The notes under the pieces: generated by a model | What the model was told of the DNA's origin: nothing | Database searches by the model: none | The model's input: only the letters and a program-made list of their open reading frames with translations | Part shown: positions 7,415 to 14,158 of the stretch, in pieces | Position numbering within the stretch: the stretch's first letter is position 1 | How the letters are laid out: every line of letters starts with the position of its first letter | Translations under genes and position numbers: made by a program | Source: Scatosoma sp045652785 | GTDB taxonomy: Bacteria > Bacillota > Clostridia > Christensenellales > Borkfalkiaceae | Reading direction: 5' to 3' | DNA length: 29,613 nucleotides | Assembly (NCBI GenBank): GCA_045652785.1 | Contig: JAZOLF010000103.1 | Location: forward strand, 1-29,613

Positions 7415-8908
7415 TTATTTTTGTAAGTTTTCTTTCTTTTGTCGATAGACAAACAGTCTTTCATCCCCTTTAAGCGGGAAGTTCAGCGCAGGGTTTGCCG
7501 AGCGCAACCCGTCAGGGGTGACGTTCAAGCGCTTTGCCGTCGCCCATAAATCATCCCCAACCGTCGGCACGTACACGGACACCGCGCAGGCTTTTTCCTG
7601 TTTCTTTTCCCCTTCGAGCGCTTCGGAAAGATAGTATGCGCAGGCATTTTCGCAAGGCGAAATGCGCAATTTTACGCTGCATTCCCCTTCCATTTCACCG
7701 CTTGCGCGCATCCGAATTCCGAACCCGTACACCGAGCATTCCACGTCACATTCCACCCCCGCAACGTCCACGGGAAACAAGAACGGCAAGGAAACGTCCA
7801 CGCATTGAACGCCATCCCCTTTGGAAATAAGCGCCTTACCTTCCACCATCCCTTGAATCTCCCAACCGCGGTCGGATTTTTCAACGCTTGCGCTCCCTTT
7901 CGGGCAAACGATTGCCAAAACGCTTTCCCCGTCCCCGATCGCACGTGCAAAAATGGGAATACCATGTATGCGTTCTACCGCAATTTTATCATTCAACGCA
8001 TACCTGCCTTCCACTTTTTCATATTTGAGTTCCGTTTCTACCGTCGTAGAATAAGCATCCGAGCACACCGTCACGTCCATCTTTTCGTCCACCGAAACCG
8101 CGATTGAAAGTTGGTAGGAAAGCACAATTTTGCTCTTCCCGCGTTCTTCGTCCGCATCAGCGGAAACCTGCGCCGACAAAACGAAAACCTTTGCGGTTGC
8201 CGCCGTTTCAGGCATAGCGTTGTCGATCAGCACTTGCGTTTTAAAAGGAATCAACCGTTCATAAGCGCAAGGCTTTCCCGCCCCGTTCAAGGCGCAAAAA
8301 TGCATACACAATTCCCCATCCACGTCCACCGAGCCAACGCCCGAACGAACGGCATTTACACACACGCTCTCCGTATGCAACAAAATATCTTTAACGTAGT
8401 CACATTCAAACTCATCTTCGTCTTCCACGTTCGCAAGTGCTACGTAGCGGCTCACAAAAGGCTGTTCTGCCTGTTGCACCAACAAATCTTCCCCGCCCAG
8501 CAAATAGGTATGCCGCTTTTCGCCATAGACCGAGAATTCCCCTTCCACAATACAAGAAACGACGATTTGCCCCCCTTCGCGACGCAATTTGGTATTTTGT
8601 ACGGACAGCCCGCCTACGGCTGTAAACGCAGGCGCAATCGACGGATTTTCCGCCTTATGGAAAAACTCCGCACCCCGCTCCGCACGGCATAAGTTCCCAT
8701 GCACGTCTTCGTATAAAAAGAGCAGCGACAATTTCCCGCCGTAGCGCACTTCGCCGTTATCGCAAGCCGCCTGCGCAAGTGCCACGCGCGGCTCACAAAT
8801 GAGCACGCTGGCAATCTCCGCGCCCGCCAAGCGACATTCCACGATGGATTGCCCCGTCGCCTTGCACAATTCCCCGTGCGTCGTCACGTTTTGATAATTC
8901 GGTTTCAT
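7415..8908 (-). CDS. SPOCS (DUF3794) / LysM domain protein, spore envelope
   Basis: A 497-residue protein of repeated beta-rich SPOCS/DUF3794-like segments followed by a C-terminal LysM domain (about residues 448-492, VYVPTVGDDLWATAKRL and on), which binds peptidoglycan-type glycans. This architecture is typical of clostridial spore-coat or cortex-associated proteins related in layout to SpoVID and SafA. There is no signal peptide, which fits assembly from the mother-cell cytoplasm onto the forespore. The ATG at 8908 has the G-rich GGGGGTGG just upstream, and a TTG further up is less likely. A sigma-E-like promoter lies 30-60 bp upstream, and veg diverges from the same gap. The exact role cannot be read from sequence. 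Confidence 0.82.
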   Translation of the reverse strand: MKPNYQNVTTHGELCKATGQSIVECRLAGAEIASVLICEPRVALAQAACDNGEVRYGGKLSLLFLYEDVHGNLCRAERGAEFFHKAENPSIAPAFTAVGGLSVQNTKLRREGGQIVVSCIVEGEFSVYGEKRHTYLLGGEDLLVQQAEQPFVSRYVALANVEDEDEFECDYVKDILLHTESVCVNAVRSGVGSVDVDGELCMHFCALNGAGKPCAYERLIPFKTQVLIDNAMPETAATAKVFVLSAQVSADADEERGKSKIVLSYQLSIAVSVDEKMDVTVCSDAYSTTVETELKYEKVEGRYALNDKIAVERIHGIPIFARAIGDGESVLAIVCPKGSASVEKSDRGWEIQGMVEGKALISKGDGVQCVDVSLPFLFPVDVAGVECDVECSVYGFGIRMRASGEMEGECSVKLRISPCENACAYYLSEALEGEKKQEKACAVSVYVPTVGDDLWATAKRLNVTPDGLRSANPALNFPLKGDERLFVYRQKKENLQK

Positions 8909-8939
8909 AAACCACCCCCGCAATAATTCTATGCCTTGT

Positions 8940-8968
8940 ATCCTATGCGACGGCAGCGGGGAATATGT
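8940..8968 (-). promoter_or_regulatory. Candidate sigma-E (mother-cell) promoter
   Basis: On the minus strand ACATATT (8962-8968) is followed after 14 bp by CATAGGAT (8940-8947). The Bacillus sigma-E consensus is a -35 ending in ATATT, 14-15 bp, then CATA with a distal T. No good sigma-A promoter is seen for this gene. The predicted leader is about 25 nt. Confidence 0.5.
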
Positions 8969-9001
8969 TTACTTTTGCCAAAAACGGGGCATAGTATAGG
9001 T

Positions 9002-9244
9002 ATGATTAAACCGAAAACCACCATTCAAGAAATCAAACGAACAATCCAAAGCCTTGGCGGTACGCGTATGAAAGTCAAGGTCGAGTTAGGCAGAAACAAA
9101 AGCGTCGAGTTCATCGGCACTCTTTCAGGAGTTTATCCTGCATTGTTTGCAATTACGCCCGACGAGAAAGATTTTTTAGGTAAGACGGTGTATTCCTATT
9201 CAGACGTCCTTTGCGGCGCAGTCAAACTCAAAAAAATCATCTAA
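9002..9244 (+). CDS. veg: Veg family protein
   Basis: An 80-residue protein of the Veg family (DUF1021), a small SH3-like beta protein conserved in Bacillota. In Bacillus subtilis Veg is very abundant and promotes biofilm matrix gene expression. The pattern is typical: an N-terminal helix (IQEIKRTIQSLGG), then a basic strand (KVKVELGRNKSVEFIGTL), and near the end YSYSDVL. The ATG at 9002 matches the family N-terminus; longer in-frame starts add nothing conserved. The Shine-Dalgarno sequence is weak (AGG). A TTTACT/TAGTAT pair lies right before the start and would give an almost leaderless mRNA, so the true promoter is uncertain. It diverges from the spore protein and ends at a bidirectional terminator. 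Confidence 0.92.
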   Translation: MIKPKTTIQEIKRTIQSLGGTRMKVKVELGRNKSVEFIGTLSGVYPALFAITPDEKDFLGKTVYSYSDVLCGAVKLKKII

Positions 9245-9260
9245 ATCAAAACCCAAAAAA

Positions 9261-9282
9261 ACGGAGCGCCAAAACGCTCCGT
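9261..9282. terminator. Bidirectional terminator between veg and lipoprotein
   Basis: ACGGAGCG and CGCTCCGT form an 8-bp stem around a CCAAAA loop. Seven A residues precede it (a U-run for leftward transcripts) and TTTCCTTT follows. It serves veg (plus) and the convergent lipoprotein (minus). The stem is identical to the one at 11609-11630. Confidence 0.85.
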
Positions 9283-9312
9283 TTCCTTTAACGCCCTGTA
9301 TAGGCTTTTCGC

Positions 9313-10734
9313 TTATTCCATATAAATTTGATCCGCCGCGGGTACAGAAATCGCAACCGTCGAAGACGAGAATTCCGCAAAGGCAACGTTCACTTCAAAC
9401 GCCGCGATACCATAGCCAGGCAAGCCTGCGCTACCGCTTGCGCCCGTCGTGCCGTCAAATTCCACTCTCATTTCCAGGTTCACACCTGCGGAAATACCCG
9501 TCACAGCCGTACCTGCATCGTTGAAAGTAATCGATCCGCCAACCGTCAAGTCGTCAAAGCTTGCAGGGATCTTCGGCAATTCAAGGCCCATATCTTCCAA
9601 AGTAGCGTCTTTTGCCGCCATCAAGAGTTGCAACACTTGCGCCCAAGGATCTTCGCCCATACTGCCTTCTTCGTCGGCGCTTGCAAGGATAGAGTTCAAC
9701 ATATCATGAACGGTCACACCGTCAAATTGTGCTTTAATATCCGCGACGGTCAACGTCTTGATTTGCGCAATCGCATCCGCTTCTACGCCGGCATTCGTCA
9801 AAACCATTTCAAACAGTTCGGATTCCAAAACCGCATCCAACGTCGCCTGCAAGCTGGTGCCGTTTTCTACAAGCATCGCATCCAAAGCGTCTATCGCTTC
9901 GGGCACGGTTTGTTCAGAGAACGCAGAGATCGTATCCAGCAACACCGCATAGGTAAGGGGCACCCCCGCCTTTGCAAACACTTCATCTACAAACGTACCG
10001 AGCGTTTTCGTCGTTGCATCCACAGAGTTGATATATTCCACCCAACCGTTGATAAACGGAGCAAAATTCATGTCAATCGCCAAAGTGTTATCCACCAAAG
10101 CACCGTTTTCTAACTGCGTATAGAAACCATTGACAAGGGCTTCTCTTGCCGCGGCGGTAGCGTCCTTAATTTCCTGCACGCCGAGCATTTCTTCAATCAC
10201 CGCCCAGTCAACGCCGAGTTCCGCTTCCACAATCGTTTCTATATTCACAGGCATACCAAGGTCTTGGGCGATCCACAAAGTTTCCGCAGCCGCCTCAGGT
10301 TCATCATACGATCTGGAATACAGGTATTGCCCTTTCAAAATCATTTCACTAAACGATTCCGCAGAGCCATATTGATCTTCCATCGACATTTGGGCTTTCA
10401 TCTTCATCGCATAGCCGTCGGTATCTTCGCTAATCACAATCTCAACGGAAATCGTTTCGCTTTCATCTTGAACGGTCAAGCTCGTATCTACCGTCGTCGT
10501 GCCCTCCGCGTAATAATATTCGATTGCGGATACCGAAAGGGATCCCGTCAATTTTACGCTCTTTGCTTCCATCGCATCCGAAATTGCATCAACGTATCTT
10601 GCCGCCAACTGCTTATTGCCCGAAGGCGAGTTCCCGCCATCATCATTACCGCCGCCCGCGCCGCCGCAAGCTGCAAAAGAAGTCGTCATCGCCGCCGCAA
10701 GCAACATACTTGCTACTTTCTTCCAAGTTTTCAT
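9313..10734 (-). CDS. Large orphan lipoprotein
   Basis: A 473-residue exported lipoprotein with no family I recognise. The signal peptide (MKTWKKVASMLLAAAMTTSF) ends at a lipobox AAC with the lipidated Cys at about residue 23, followed by a flexible Gly/Asp/Ser/Asn stretch. The mature part is acidic, with beta-rich ends (about 60-150 and 400-473) and an Ala-rich helical middle, reminiscent of the LolA/LppX-like folds of clostridial surface lipoproteins, but this is only an impression. AGGAG lies 9 bp before the ATG. The promoter is a perfect consensus with a palindrome at its start site, so strong but regulated expression is likely. It ends at the terminator shared with veg. Confidence 0.85.
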   Translation of the reverse strand: MKTWKKVASMLLAAAMTTSFAACGGAGGGNDDGGNSPSGNKQLAARYVDAISDAMEAKSVKLTGSLSVSAIEYYYAEGTTTVDTSLTVQDESETISVEIVISEDTDGYAMKMKAQMSMEDQYGSAESFSEMILKGQYLYSRSYDEPEAAAETLWIAQDLGMPVNIETIVEAELGVDWAVIEEMLGVQEIKDATAAAREALVNGFYTQLENGALVDNTLAIDMNFAPFINGWVEYINSVDATTKTLGTFVDEVFAKAGVPLTYAVLLDTISAFSEQTVPEAIDALDAMLVENGTSLQATLDAVLESELFEMVLTNAGVEADAIAQIKTLTVADIKAQFDGVTVHDMLNSILASADEEGSMGEDPWAQVLQLLMAAKDATLEDMGLELPKIPASFDDLTVGGSITFNDAGTAVTGISAGVNLEMRVEFDGTTGASGSAGLPGYGIAAFEVNVAFAEFSSSTVAISVPAADQIYME

Positions 10735-10788
10735 TGTTTTTCGCTCCTTTTTTCTATTTTACCGCCACGTTTTTATGCAGCAGCCCTT

Positions 10789-10807
10789 ACAAACATTATA
10801 TGTTTGT
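10789..10807. promoter_or_regulatory. Palindromic operator-like site at the lipoprotein start of transcription
   Basis: ACAAACAT (10789-10796), TAT, ATGTTTGT (10800-10807): a perfect 8-bp inverted repeat with a 3-bp centre. It starts at the expected +1 of the leftward promoter (about 10807), which is a classic repressor position. The cognate regulator is not in the window. Confidence 0.6.
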
Positions 10808-10813
10808 GAAATT

Positions 10814-10842
10814 ATTATAGCACCCGTTTTTTTCTTTGTCAA
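10814..10842 (-). promoter_or_regulatory. Perfect consensus promoter of the lipoprotein gene
   Basis: On the minus strand TTGACA (10837-10842), exactly 17 bp, TATAAT (10814-10819). This matches the sigma-A consensus at all 12 positions. Confidence 0.85.
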
Positions 10843-10864
10843 TACCCTTTTTCGATTTTATCAT
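10836..10864 (+). promoter_or_regulatory. Divergent promoter of the 90-residue gene, sharing the -35 box
   Basis: TTGTCA (10836-10841), 17 bp, TATCAT (10859-10864), each 5 of 6 to consensus. Its -35 overlaps the -35 of the leftward promoter because the heptamer TTGTCAA reads as a -35 on both strands. The expected start is near 10871, 18 nt before the next ATG. Confidence 0.6.
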
Positions 10865-10888
10865 AACGGTTGTCACTATTATATTGCT

Positions 10889-11161
10889 ATGTACAATAAG
10901 AAGCGAAAGCGATATCTTTTATATCCTACTTCGCATTATGTTGACCCTTCAAAGACAGCAGATTTGCGTAATAAGCGCGCAATTTTAATGAGAATTAAAG
11001 GTGCACCAGGATTGTCTACGGTGTATAGACTTCCACGGACGAAAGACATTCACGGTCAGCCGTTCCGTAGTGATAAATTCCCTAATGAATACGTTGGGCA
11101 GTTGAATATTTTTCAACAAGCAAAATTAAGGCGATTTGCAAGAACAAAGGGGAAGAAATAA
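10889..11161 (+). CDS. Small basic protein of unknown function
   Basis: A 90-residue, strongly basic protein rich in Arg, Lys and Tyr, with no membrane segment, signal peptide or Cys cluster. I recognise no family. The first part (KRYLLYPTSHYVDPSKTADL) is Tyr-rich; the end (QQAKLRRFARTKGKK) looks like a nucleic-acid-binding tail. Base composition is more AT-rich than the neighbouring metabolic genes, which suggests acquired DNA. A good promoter lies 18 bp upstream of the ATG region but there is no Shine-Dalgarno sequence. No rightward terminator follows, so the mRNA may run on to 11630. A leftward small RNA candidate ends exactly at its stop codon. It could be a DNA- or RNA-binding accessory protein, but that is inferred from charge alone. 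Confidence 0.6.
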   Translation: MYNKKRKRYLLYPTSHYVDPSKTADLRNKRAILMRIKGAPGLSTVYRLPRTKDIHGQPFRSDKFPNEYVGQLNIFQQAKLRRFARTKGKK

Positions 11162-11240
11162 AAAAGCACCCTTTCGGGTGCTAAAAAGAAAGCGTGACAT
11201 ATTTCAATATGACCATGAAAGAAAAATTTTTCTTCTCAAC
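11160..11240 (-). ncRNA. Candidate 81-nt small RNA
   Basis: A perfect consensus promoter (11247-11275, minus) predicts initiation near 11240. About 60 nt later comes a 7-bp terminator hairpin with a U-run on this strand only. No sizeable reading frame lies between; the only ATG opens 11 codons (MVILKYVTLSF). The transcript can form an A/U-rich stem near its 5' end, a CAUAU/AUAUG hairpin in the middle and the terminator at the end. It is antisense to the likely read-through mRNA between the 90-residue gene and the truncated gene. Untested. Confidence 0.55.
11165..11182 (-). terminator. Leftward intrinsic terminator
   Basis: AGCACCC, loop TTTC, GGGTGCT: a perfect 7-bp stem. On the minus strand it runs into five or six U residues; on the plus strand A residues follow instead, so it acts leftward only. 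It would end the small RNA. Confidence 0.75.
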
Positions 11241-11246
11241 GATTTC

Positions 11247-11275
11247 ATTATATGCGATAACTTCGCATTTGTCAA
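11247..11275 (-). promoter_or_regulatory. Perfect consensus promoter of the small RNA
   Basis: On the minus strand TTGACA (11270-11275), 17 bp, TATAAT (11247-11252), all consensus. A 6-bp inverted repeat (ATGCGA, TAACT, TCGCAT; 11252-11268) fills the spacer and could be an operator. Confidence 0.8.
11252..11268. promoter_or_regulatory. Inverted repeat in promoter spacer (operator-like)
   Basis: ATGCGA and TCGCAT around TAACT, centred between the -10 and -35 of the leftward promoter. A dimeric repressor bound here would block the small RNA promoter and probably the divergent one. Confidence 0.4.
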
Positions 11276-11297
11276 TACTTTTTGCGAAAAATATTAA
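11269..11297 (+). promoter_or_regulatory. Divergent promoter of the truncated gene, sharing the -35 box
   Basis: TTGTCA (11269-11274), 17 bp, TATTAA (11292-11297). It shares the 11-bp string TTTGTCAATAC with the divergent promoter at 10836, and again overlaps the leftward -35. Confidence 0.5.
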
Positions 11298-11344
11298 AAA
11301 TTGAAAATACACTTTCAAAAATAATCTTATACGGGGGTATGGTT

Positions 11345-11608
11345 ATGAGCAAAGCAACAGTTTCCGTTTTGACGGATATTAAGGACAATTTGGGTAATTT
11401 TACGGGCTATTCCGTCGACAGCGACGGCGTGGTTGTAGATACCCGTGATTATCCTTTTCCTTTTTTCGACGATGACGAAACGCCTAAAAACGAGTATTAT
11501 AAGGTATATAACGACGGTGGGCATTATGTCGCAACGCCATACTACAAAGGGGTAGGAAAGCACAAAGAAAAGGTTTCCCTTACCGCACCGCCGCAATCCA
11601 ACAAAAAA
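11345..11608 (+). pseudogene. 3'-truncated unknown gene without a stop codon before its terminator
   Basis: An open frame starts at the ATG at 11345 (G-rich Shine-Dalgarno GGGGG, with another ATG two codons earlier) and reads about 85 plausible residues, including KVYNDGGHYVATPYYKG. It then runs into the terminator at 11609-11630 with no stop. All three forward frames are open there, so a simple frameshift does not restore an end. Formally the frame continues to 11992 across the end of nfnB on the other strand, which is not credible coding. The gene appears to have lost its 3' end. The HYVA-type segment resembles N-terminal parts of proteins seen in clostridial mobile elements, but I cannot name the family. 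Confidence 0.5.
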
Positions 11609-11630
11609 ACGGAGCGCAAAAACGCTCCGT
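11609..11630. terminator. Bidirectional terminator after nfnB
   Basis: ACGGAGCG, loop CAAAAA, CGCTCCGT, with A-runs before and T-runs after. It ends nfnAB leftward and any rightward transcript from the islet. It matches the veg/lipoprotein terminator with one base changed in the loop. Confidence 0.88.
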
Positions 11631-11646
11631 TTTTCTATTTATTCTC

Positions 11647-13068
11647 TTACTTATTGCGGATATATTCATCAATCGCTTTCGCCGCAACTTTCCCTGCGCC
11701 CATCGCCTTGATAACGGTTGCCGCACCCGTCGCCGCGTCGCCGCCGCAATACACCCCTTCAATGGATGTCTTGCCCACTTCATCCACGGCAATTTCACCA
11801 CGGCGGAGTGTTTCAAGCCCAGGCGTCGTTGCTTTCAGCAACGGGTTGGGGGAAGTCCCCAACGACATGATTACACAATCTACGGGGATCACGAATTCGC
11901 TGCCCGCCACCGCTTTGGGTGAACGGCGTCCGCTTTCGTCCGGTTCACCGAGTTCCATACGGATACATTCAATCCCATCTACCCAGCCATAATTCGGGCT
12001 GCGGGGATCGGTTTCCGCGGTTGCCAAAATTTGGGTAGGGTTGGTCAACAAATCGAAAATAATCCCTTCTTCTTTTGCGTGTTCAATTTCTTCCTTTCTT
12101 GCAGGCAATTCTTCTTCGCCGCGGCGGTAGATGATATGTACTTCCGCACCCAAGCGTTTTGCGGTACGCGCCGCATCCATTGCAACGTTGCCGCCGCCGA
12201 CAACCGCCACACATTTCCCGCGTTGAATGGGGGTATGGCTGCCTACCATGTACGCCTTCATCAAGTTCGAACGGGTCAAGAACTCGTTTGCCGAGTAAAC
12301 CCCTTTCAGGCTTTCGCCAGGGATATTCATAAACTTCGGCAAGCCCGCACCCGAGCCGATAAACACAGCGTCAAAGCCGTATTCAGTCTTCAATTCTTCG
12401 ATGGTGATAACTCTGCCGATAACCATGTTGGTTTCAATCTTCACGCCAAGTGCTTTCAGGTTATCCACTTCCTTTTGCACGATCGCCTTAGGAAGACGGA
12501 ATTCGGGGATGCCGTACACCAACACGCCGCCCGCAACGTGCAACGCTTCGAATACGGTCACTTCGTAGCCAAGACGCGCCAAGTCGCCCGCGCAAGTCAA
12601 GCCCGCAGGGCCCGAACCAACCACGGCAACCTTATGCCCGTTGGAAGGAGCAGGAACGGGTTTTTCCGTCGCGTGTTCGTTATGCCAGTCGGCAACGAAA
12701 CGTTCCAAACGCCCGATGGAAACGGACTGGCAACCCGCCTTTACCCCGCGAGTACACTTTCCTTCGCATTGTGTTTCTTGGGGGCAAACTCTGCCGCAAA
12801 CCGCAGGCAAAGCGGAATCCTTGGCAATAATTTGATACGCTTCTTCGAATTCCCCTTCCGCAACTTTTGCGATAAATGCAGGGATATCGATATTGACAGG
12901 GCAAGCCGCCACACAGGGGCGGTTTTTTCTGCCGATACAACGCTTCGCTTCGTCGATTGCCATTTCGGGGGTGTACCCAAGCGCAACTTCGTTGAAGTTC
13001 CCGTTTCTCACGTTGGGATCTTGGGTAGGCATCGGGTTCGTCAAAGGGGACATATTAAACTTTGCCAT
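11647..13068 (-). CDS. nfnB: NfnAB transhydrogenase large subunit (GltD-like)
   Basis: A 473-residue flavoprotein of the glutamate-synthase small-subunit family. Cys residues for two [4Fe-4S] clusters are near the N-terminus (about 44, 52, 56 and 91, 95, 101, 105). The FAD loop GSGPAG begins at about residue 151, the NADPH-binding loop is VVGGGNVAMDAA, and GGDAATGAATV is the C-terminal FAD motif. Alone it would be annotated as NADPH-dependent glutamate synthase (gltA). The neighbouring ferredoxin-NADP reductase subunit, 2 bp upstream, makes the electron-bifurcating NADH-dependent ferredoxin:NADP oxidoreductase NfnAB much more likely. The large glutamate synthase subunit is absent. SudAB is an alternative name for related proteins. 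Confidence 0.88.
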   Translation of the reverse strand: MAKFNMSPLTNPMPTQDPNVRNGNFNEVALGYTPEMAIDEAKRCIGRKNRPCVAACPVNIDIPAFIAKVAEGEFEEAYQIIAKDSALPAVCGRVCPQETQCEGKCTRGVKAGCQSVSIGRLERFVADWHNEHATEKPVPAPSNGHKVAVVGSGPAGLTCAGDLARLGYEVTVFEALHVAGGVLVYGIPEFRLPKAIVQKEVDNLKALGVKIETNMVIGRVITIEELKTEYGFDAVFIGSGAGLPKFMNIPGESLKGVYSANEFLTRSNLMKAYMVGSHTPIQRGKCVAVVGGGNVAMDAARTAKRLGAEVHIIYRRGEEELPARKEEIEHAKEEGIIFDLLTNPTQILATAETDPRSPNYGWVDGIECIRMELGEPDESGRRSPKAVAGSEFVIPVDCVIMSLGTSPNPLLKATTPGLETLRRGEIAVDEVGKTSIEGVYCGGDAATGAATVIKAMGAGKVAAKAIDEYIRNK

Positions 13069-13070
13069 AA

Positions 13071-13913
13071 TTATTCCACCACCTTTTTGAAGAGATTACA
13101 AGCGTCTTCTTTTTCGCGTTGTTCGAAATCGGAGTACGTTCTTGCGCGGCTCATCGCTTCGTCGAAGTCGATTTCATGCCCGTCGAATTCAGGTCCGTCC
13201 ACGCACGCAAACTTCATTTGGCCGCCAACCGTCAAACGGCAGCCGCCGCACATACCCGTACCATCAATCATGATGGGGTTCATGCTGGCGATGGTTTTCA
13301 CGCCGTAAGGTTTGGTTGCCGCGCACACGAATTTCATCATAATAAGCGGCCCGATGGTGATTACTTCATCAAACGTTTCCCCCGCGGAGAGCATTTCATT
13401 CAAAGGCACGCAAACGTTCCCCTGTCTGCCATACGAGCCGTCGTCCGTCATCATATGGAAACGGGAAGAGCAAGCCTTGAACTCATCTTCCAAAATCACA
13501 AGGTCTTTGCTTCTAAACCCGATGATAGAAGTCACTTCACAACCCGCTTCGTGCAACGCTTTCGCCACGGGGAGCGCGATTGCGCAACCCACGCCGCCGC
13601 CAACAACGCACACTTTTTTCAAGCCGTCGATATGGGTAGGTCTGCCCAAAGGCCCTACGAAATCGGGGATATAGTCCCCTTCTTGCTTGGCGTTCAATCT
13701 TTGCGTACCGCCGCCGACGATTTGGAAAATAATAGAAACCGTTCCTTCTTCGCGGTTATAATCCGCAACCGTCAAGGGAATACGTTCCCCGTCTTCGTCC
13801 ACACGCAGGATGATGAATTGTCCAGGCTTCGCCTTTTTCGCCACGAAGGGAGCGTAAATATCCATCTTCGTCACGGTGGGATTGAGTTGCTCTTTCCGCA
13901 CAATCTTATACAT
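13071..13913 (-). CDS. nfnA: NfnAB transhydrogenase small subunit (ferredoxin-NADP reductase)
   Basis: A 280-residue flavoprotein: an N-terminal FAD-binding barrel (ERIPLTVADYN), an NAD-binding domain (VVGGGVGCAIALPVAK) and a C-terminal [2Fe-2S] motif (GTGMCGGCR and later FACVDGPEFDGH). In NfnAB it accepts electrons from NADH and, with the large subunit, couples them to reduced ferredoxin for NADP reduction in the cytoplasm. Length and motif order fit the family. The ATG at 13913 has AAGGAG upstream. A perfect consensus promoter lies 67-95 bp upstream, so the pair is likely strongly expressed. The NADPH could feed the ProA and ProC steps encoded in the same window. Confidence 0.9.
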   Translation of the reverse strand: MYKIVRKEQLNPTVTKMDIYAPFVAKKAKPGQFIILRVDEDGERIPLTVADYNREEGTVSIIFQIVGGGTQRLNAKQEGDYIPDFVGPLGRPTHIDGLKKVCVVGGGVGCAIALPVAKALHEAGCEVTSIIGFRSKDLVILEDEFKACSSRFHMMTDDGSYGRQGNVCVPLNEMLSAGETFDEVITIGPLIMMKFVCAATKPYGVKTIASMNPIMIDGTGMCGGCRLTVGGQMKFACVDGPEFDGHEIDFDEAMSRARTYSDFEQREKEDACNLFKKVVE

Positions 13914-13979
13914 TTGGTATCACTCCTTACCTAATTTTTGCTCATTTATGGTCGATTTCACAGGAAACCGCCATTTATT

Positions 13980-14008
13980 ATTATAGTACACTTTTTTTTC
14001 ATTGTCAA
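13980..14008 (-). promoter_or_regulatory. Perfect consensus promoter of nfnAB
   Basis: On the minus strand TTGACA (14003-14008), 17 bp, TATAAT (13980-13985). All 12 positions match. It diverges from the antiporter promoter about 75 bp away. Confidence 0.85.
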
Positions 14009-14080
14009 GGGGCGTCCGCTTTCTTTTTCGCAAAAGCCGACAAAAAAATCTTTTTTTATAAAAAAGCCCCCCTATTTTGC

Positions 14081-14109
14081 TTGCTTTTCCAAAACGCAAG
14101 GAGTATAAT
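14081..14109 (+). promoter_or_regulatory. Promoter of the antiporter leader
   Basis: TTGCTT (14081-14086), 17 bp, TATAAT (14104-14109). The start of transcription is expected near 14116, leaving a 67-nt leader before the ATG at 14183. Confidence 0.7.
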
Positions 14110-14121
14110 TGTTCACGCAAT

Positions 14122-14158
14122 TAAGTAAAAACTTACCCGATGGGCGCAGGCCTATCGG
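14122..14158 (+). promoter_or_regulatory. Two-hairpin structured leader, possible cation riboswitch
   Basis: Hairpin 1 is TAAGT-AAAA-ACTTA (14122-14135). One base later hairpin 2 pairs CCGATGGGC with GCCTATCGG around a GCAG loop (14137-14158, 9 pairs with one G-U). The hexamer GGCGCA occurs in hairpin 2 and again just after it. The Shine-Dalgarno AAGAAGG follows closely, so folding could control translation. Compact leaders before cation/proton antiporters include the Na+ (DUF1646) and Li+ (nhaA) riboswitch classes. I cannot test the match without covariance models. Confidence 0.45.

Noticed and set aside
11160..11240. An 11-codon peptide as the product of the small RNA
   Set aside because: It is too short, has no clear Shine-Dalgarno sequence and no resemblance to known small toxins.
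12031..13308. A 425-codon open frame on the plus strand opposite nfnB and nfnA
   Set aside because: It lies opposite two well-conserved genes, has no family features and arises from their codon usage. The same holds for long antisense frames at 16893-18197 and 21272-22411.
11647..13913. Glutamate synthase small subunit acting in GOGAT
   Set aside because: No large GltB subunit is present, and the adjacent ferredoxin-NADP reductase subunit points to NfnAB. The annotation as glutamate synthase remains possible only if GltB lies elsewhere.
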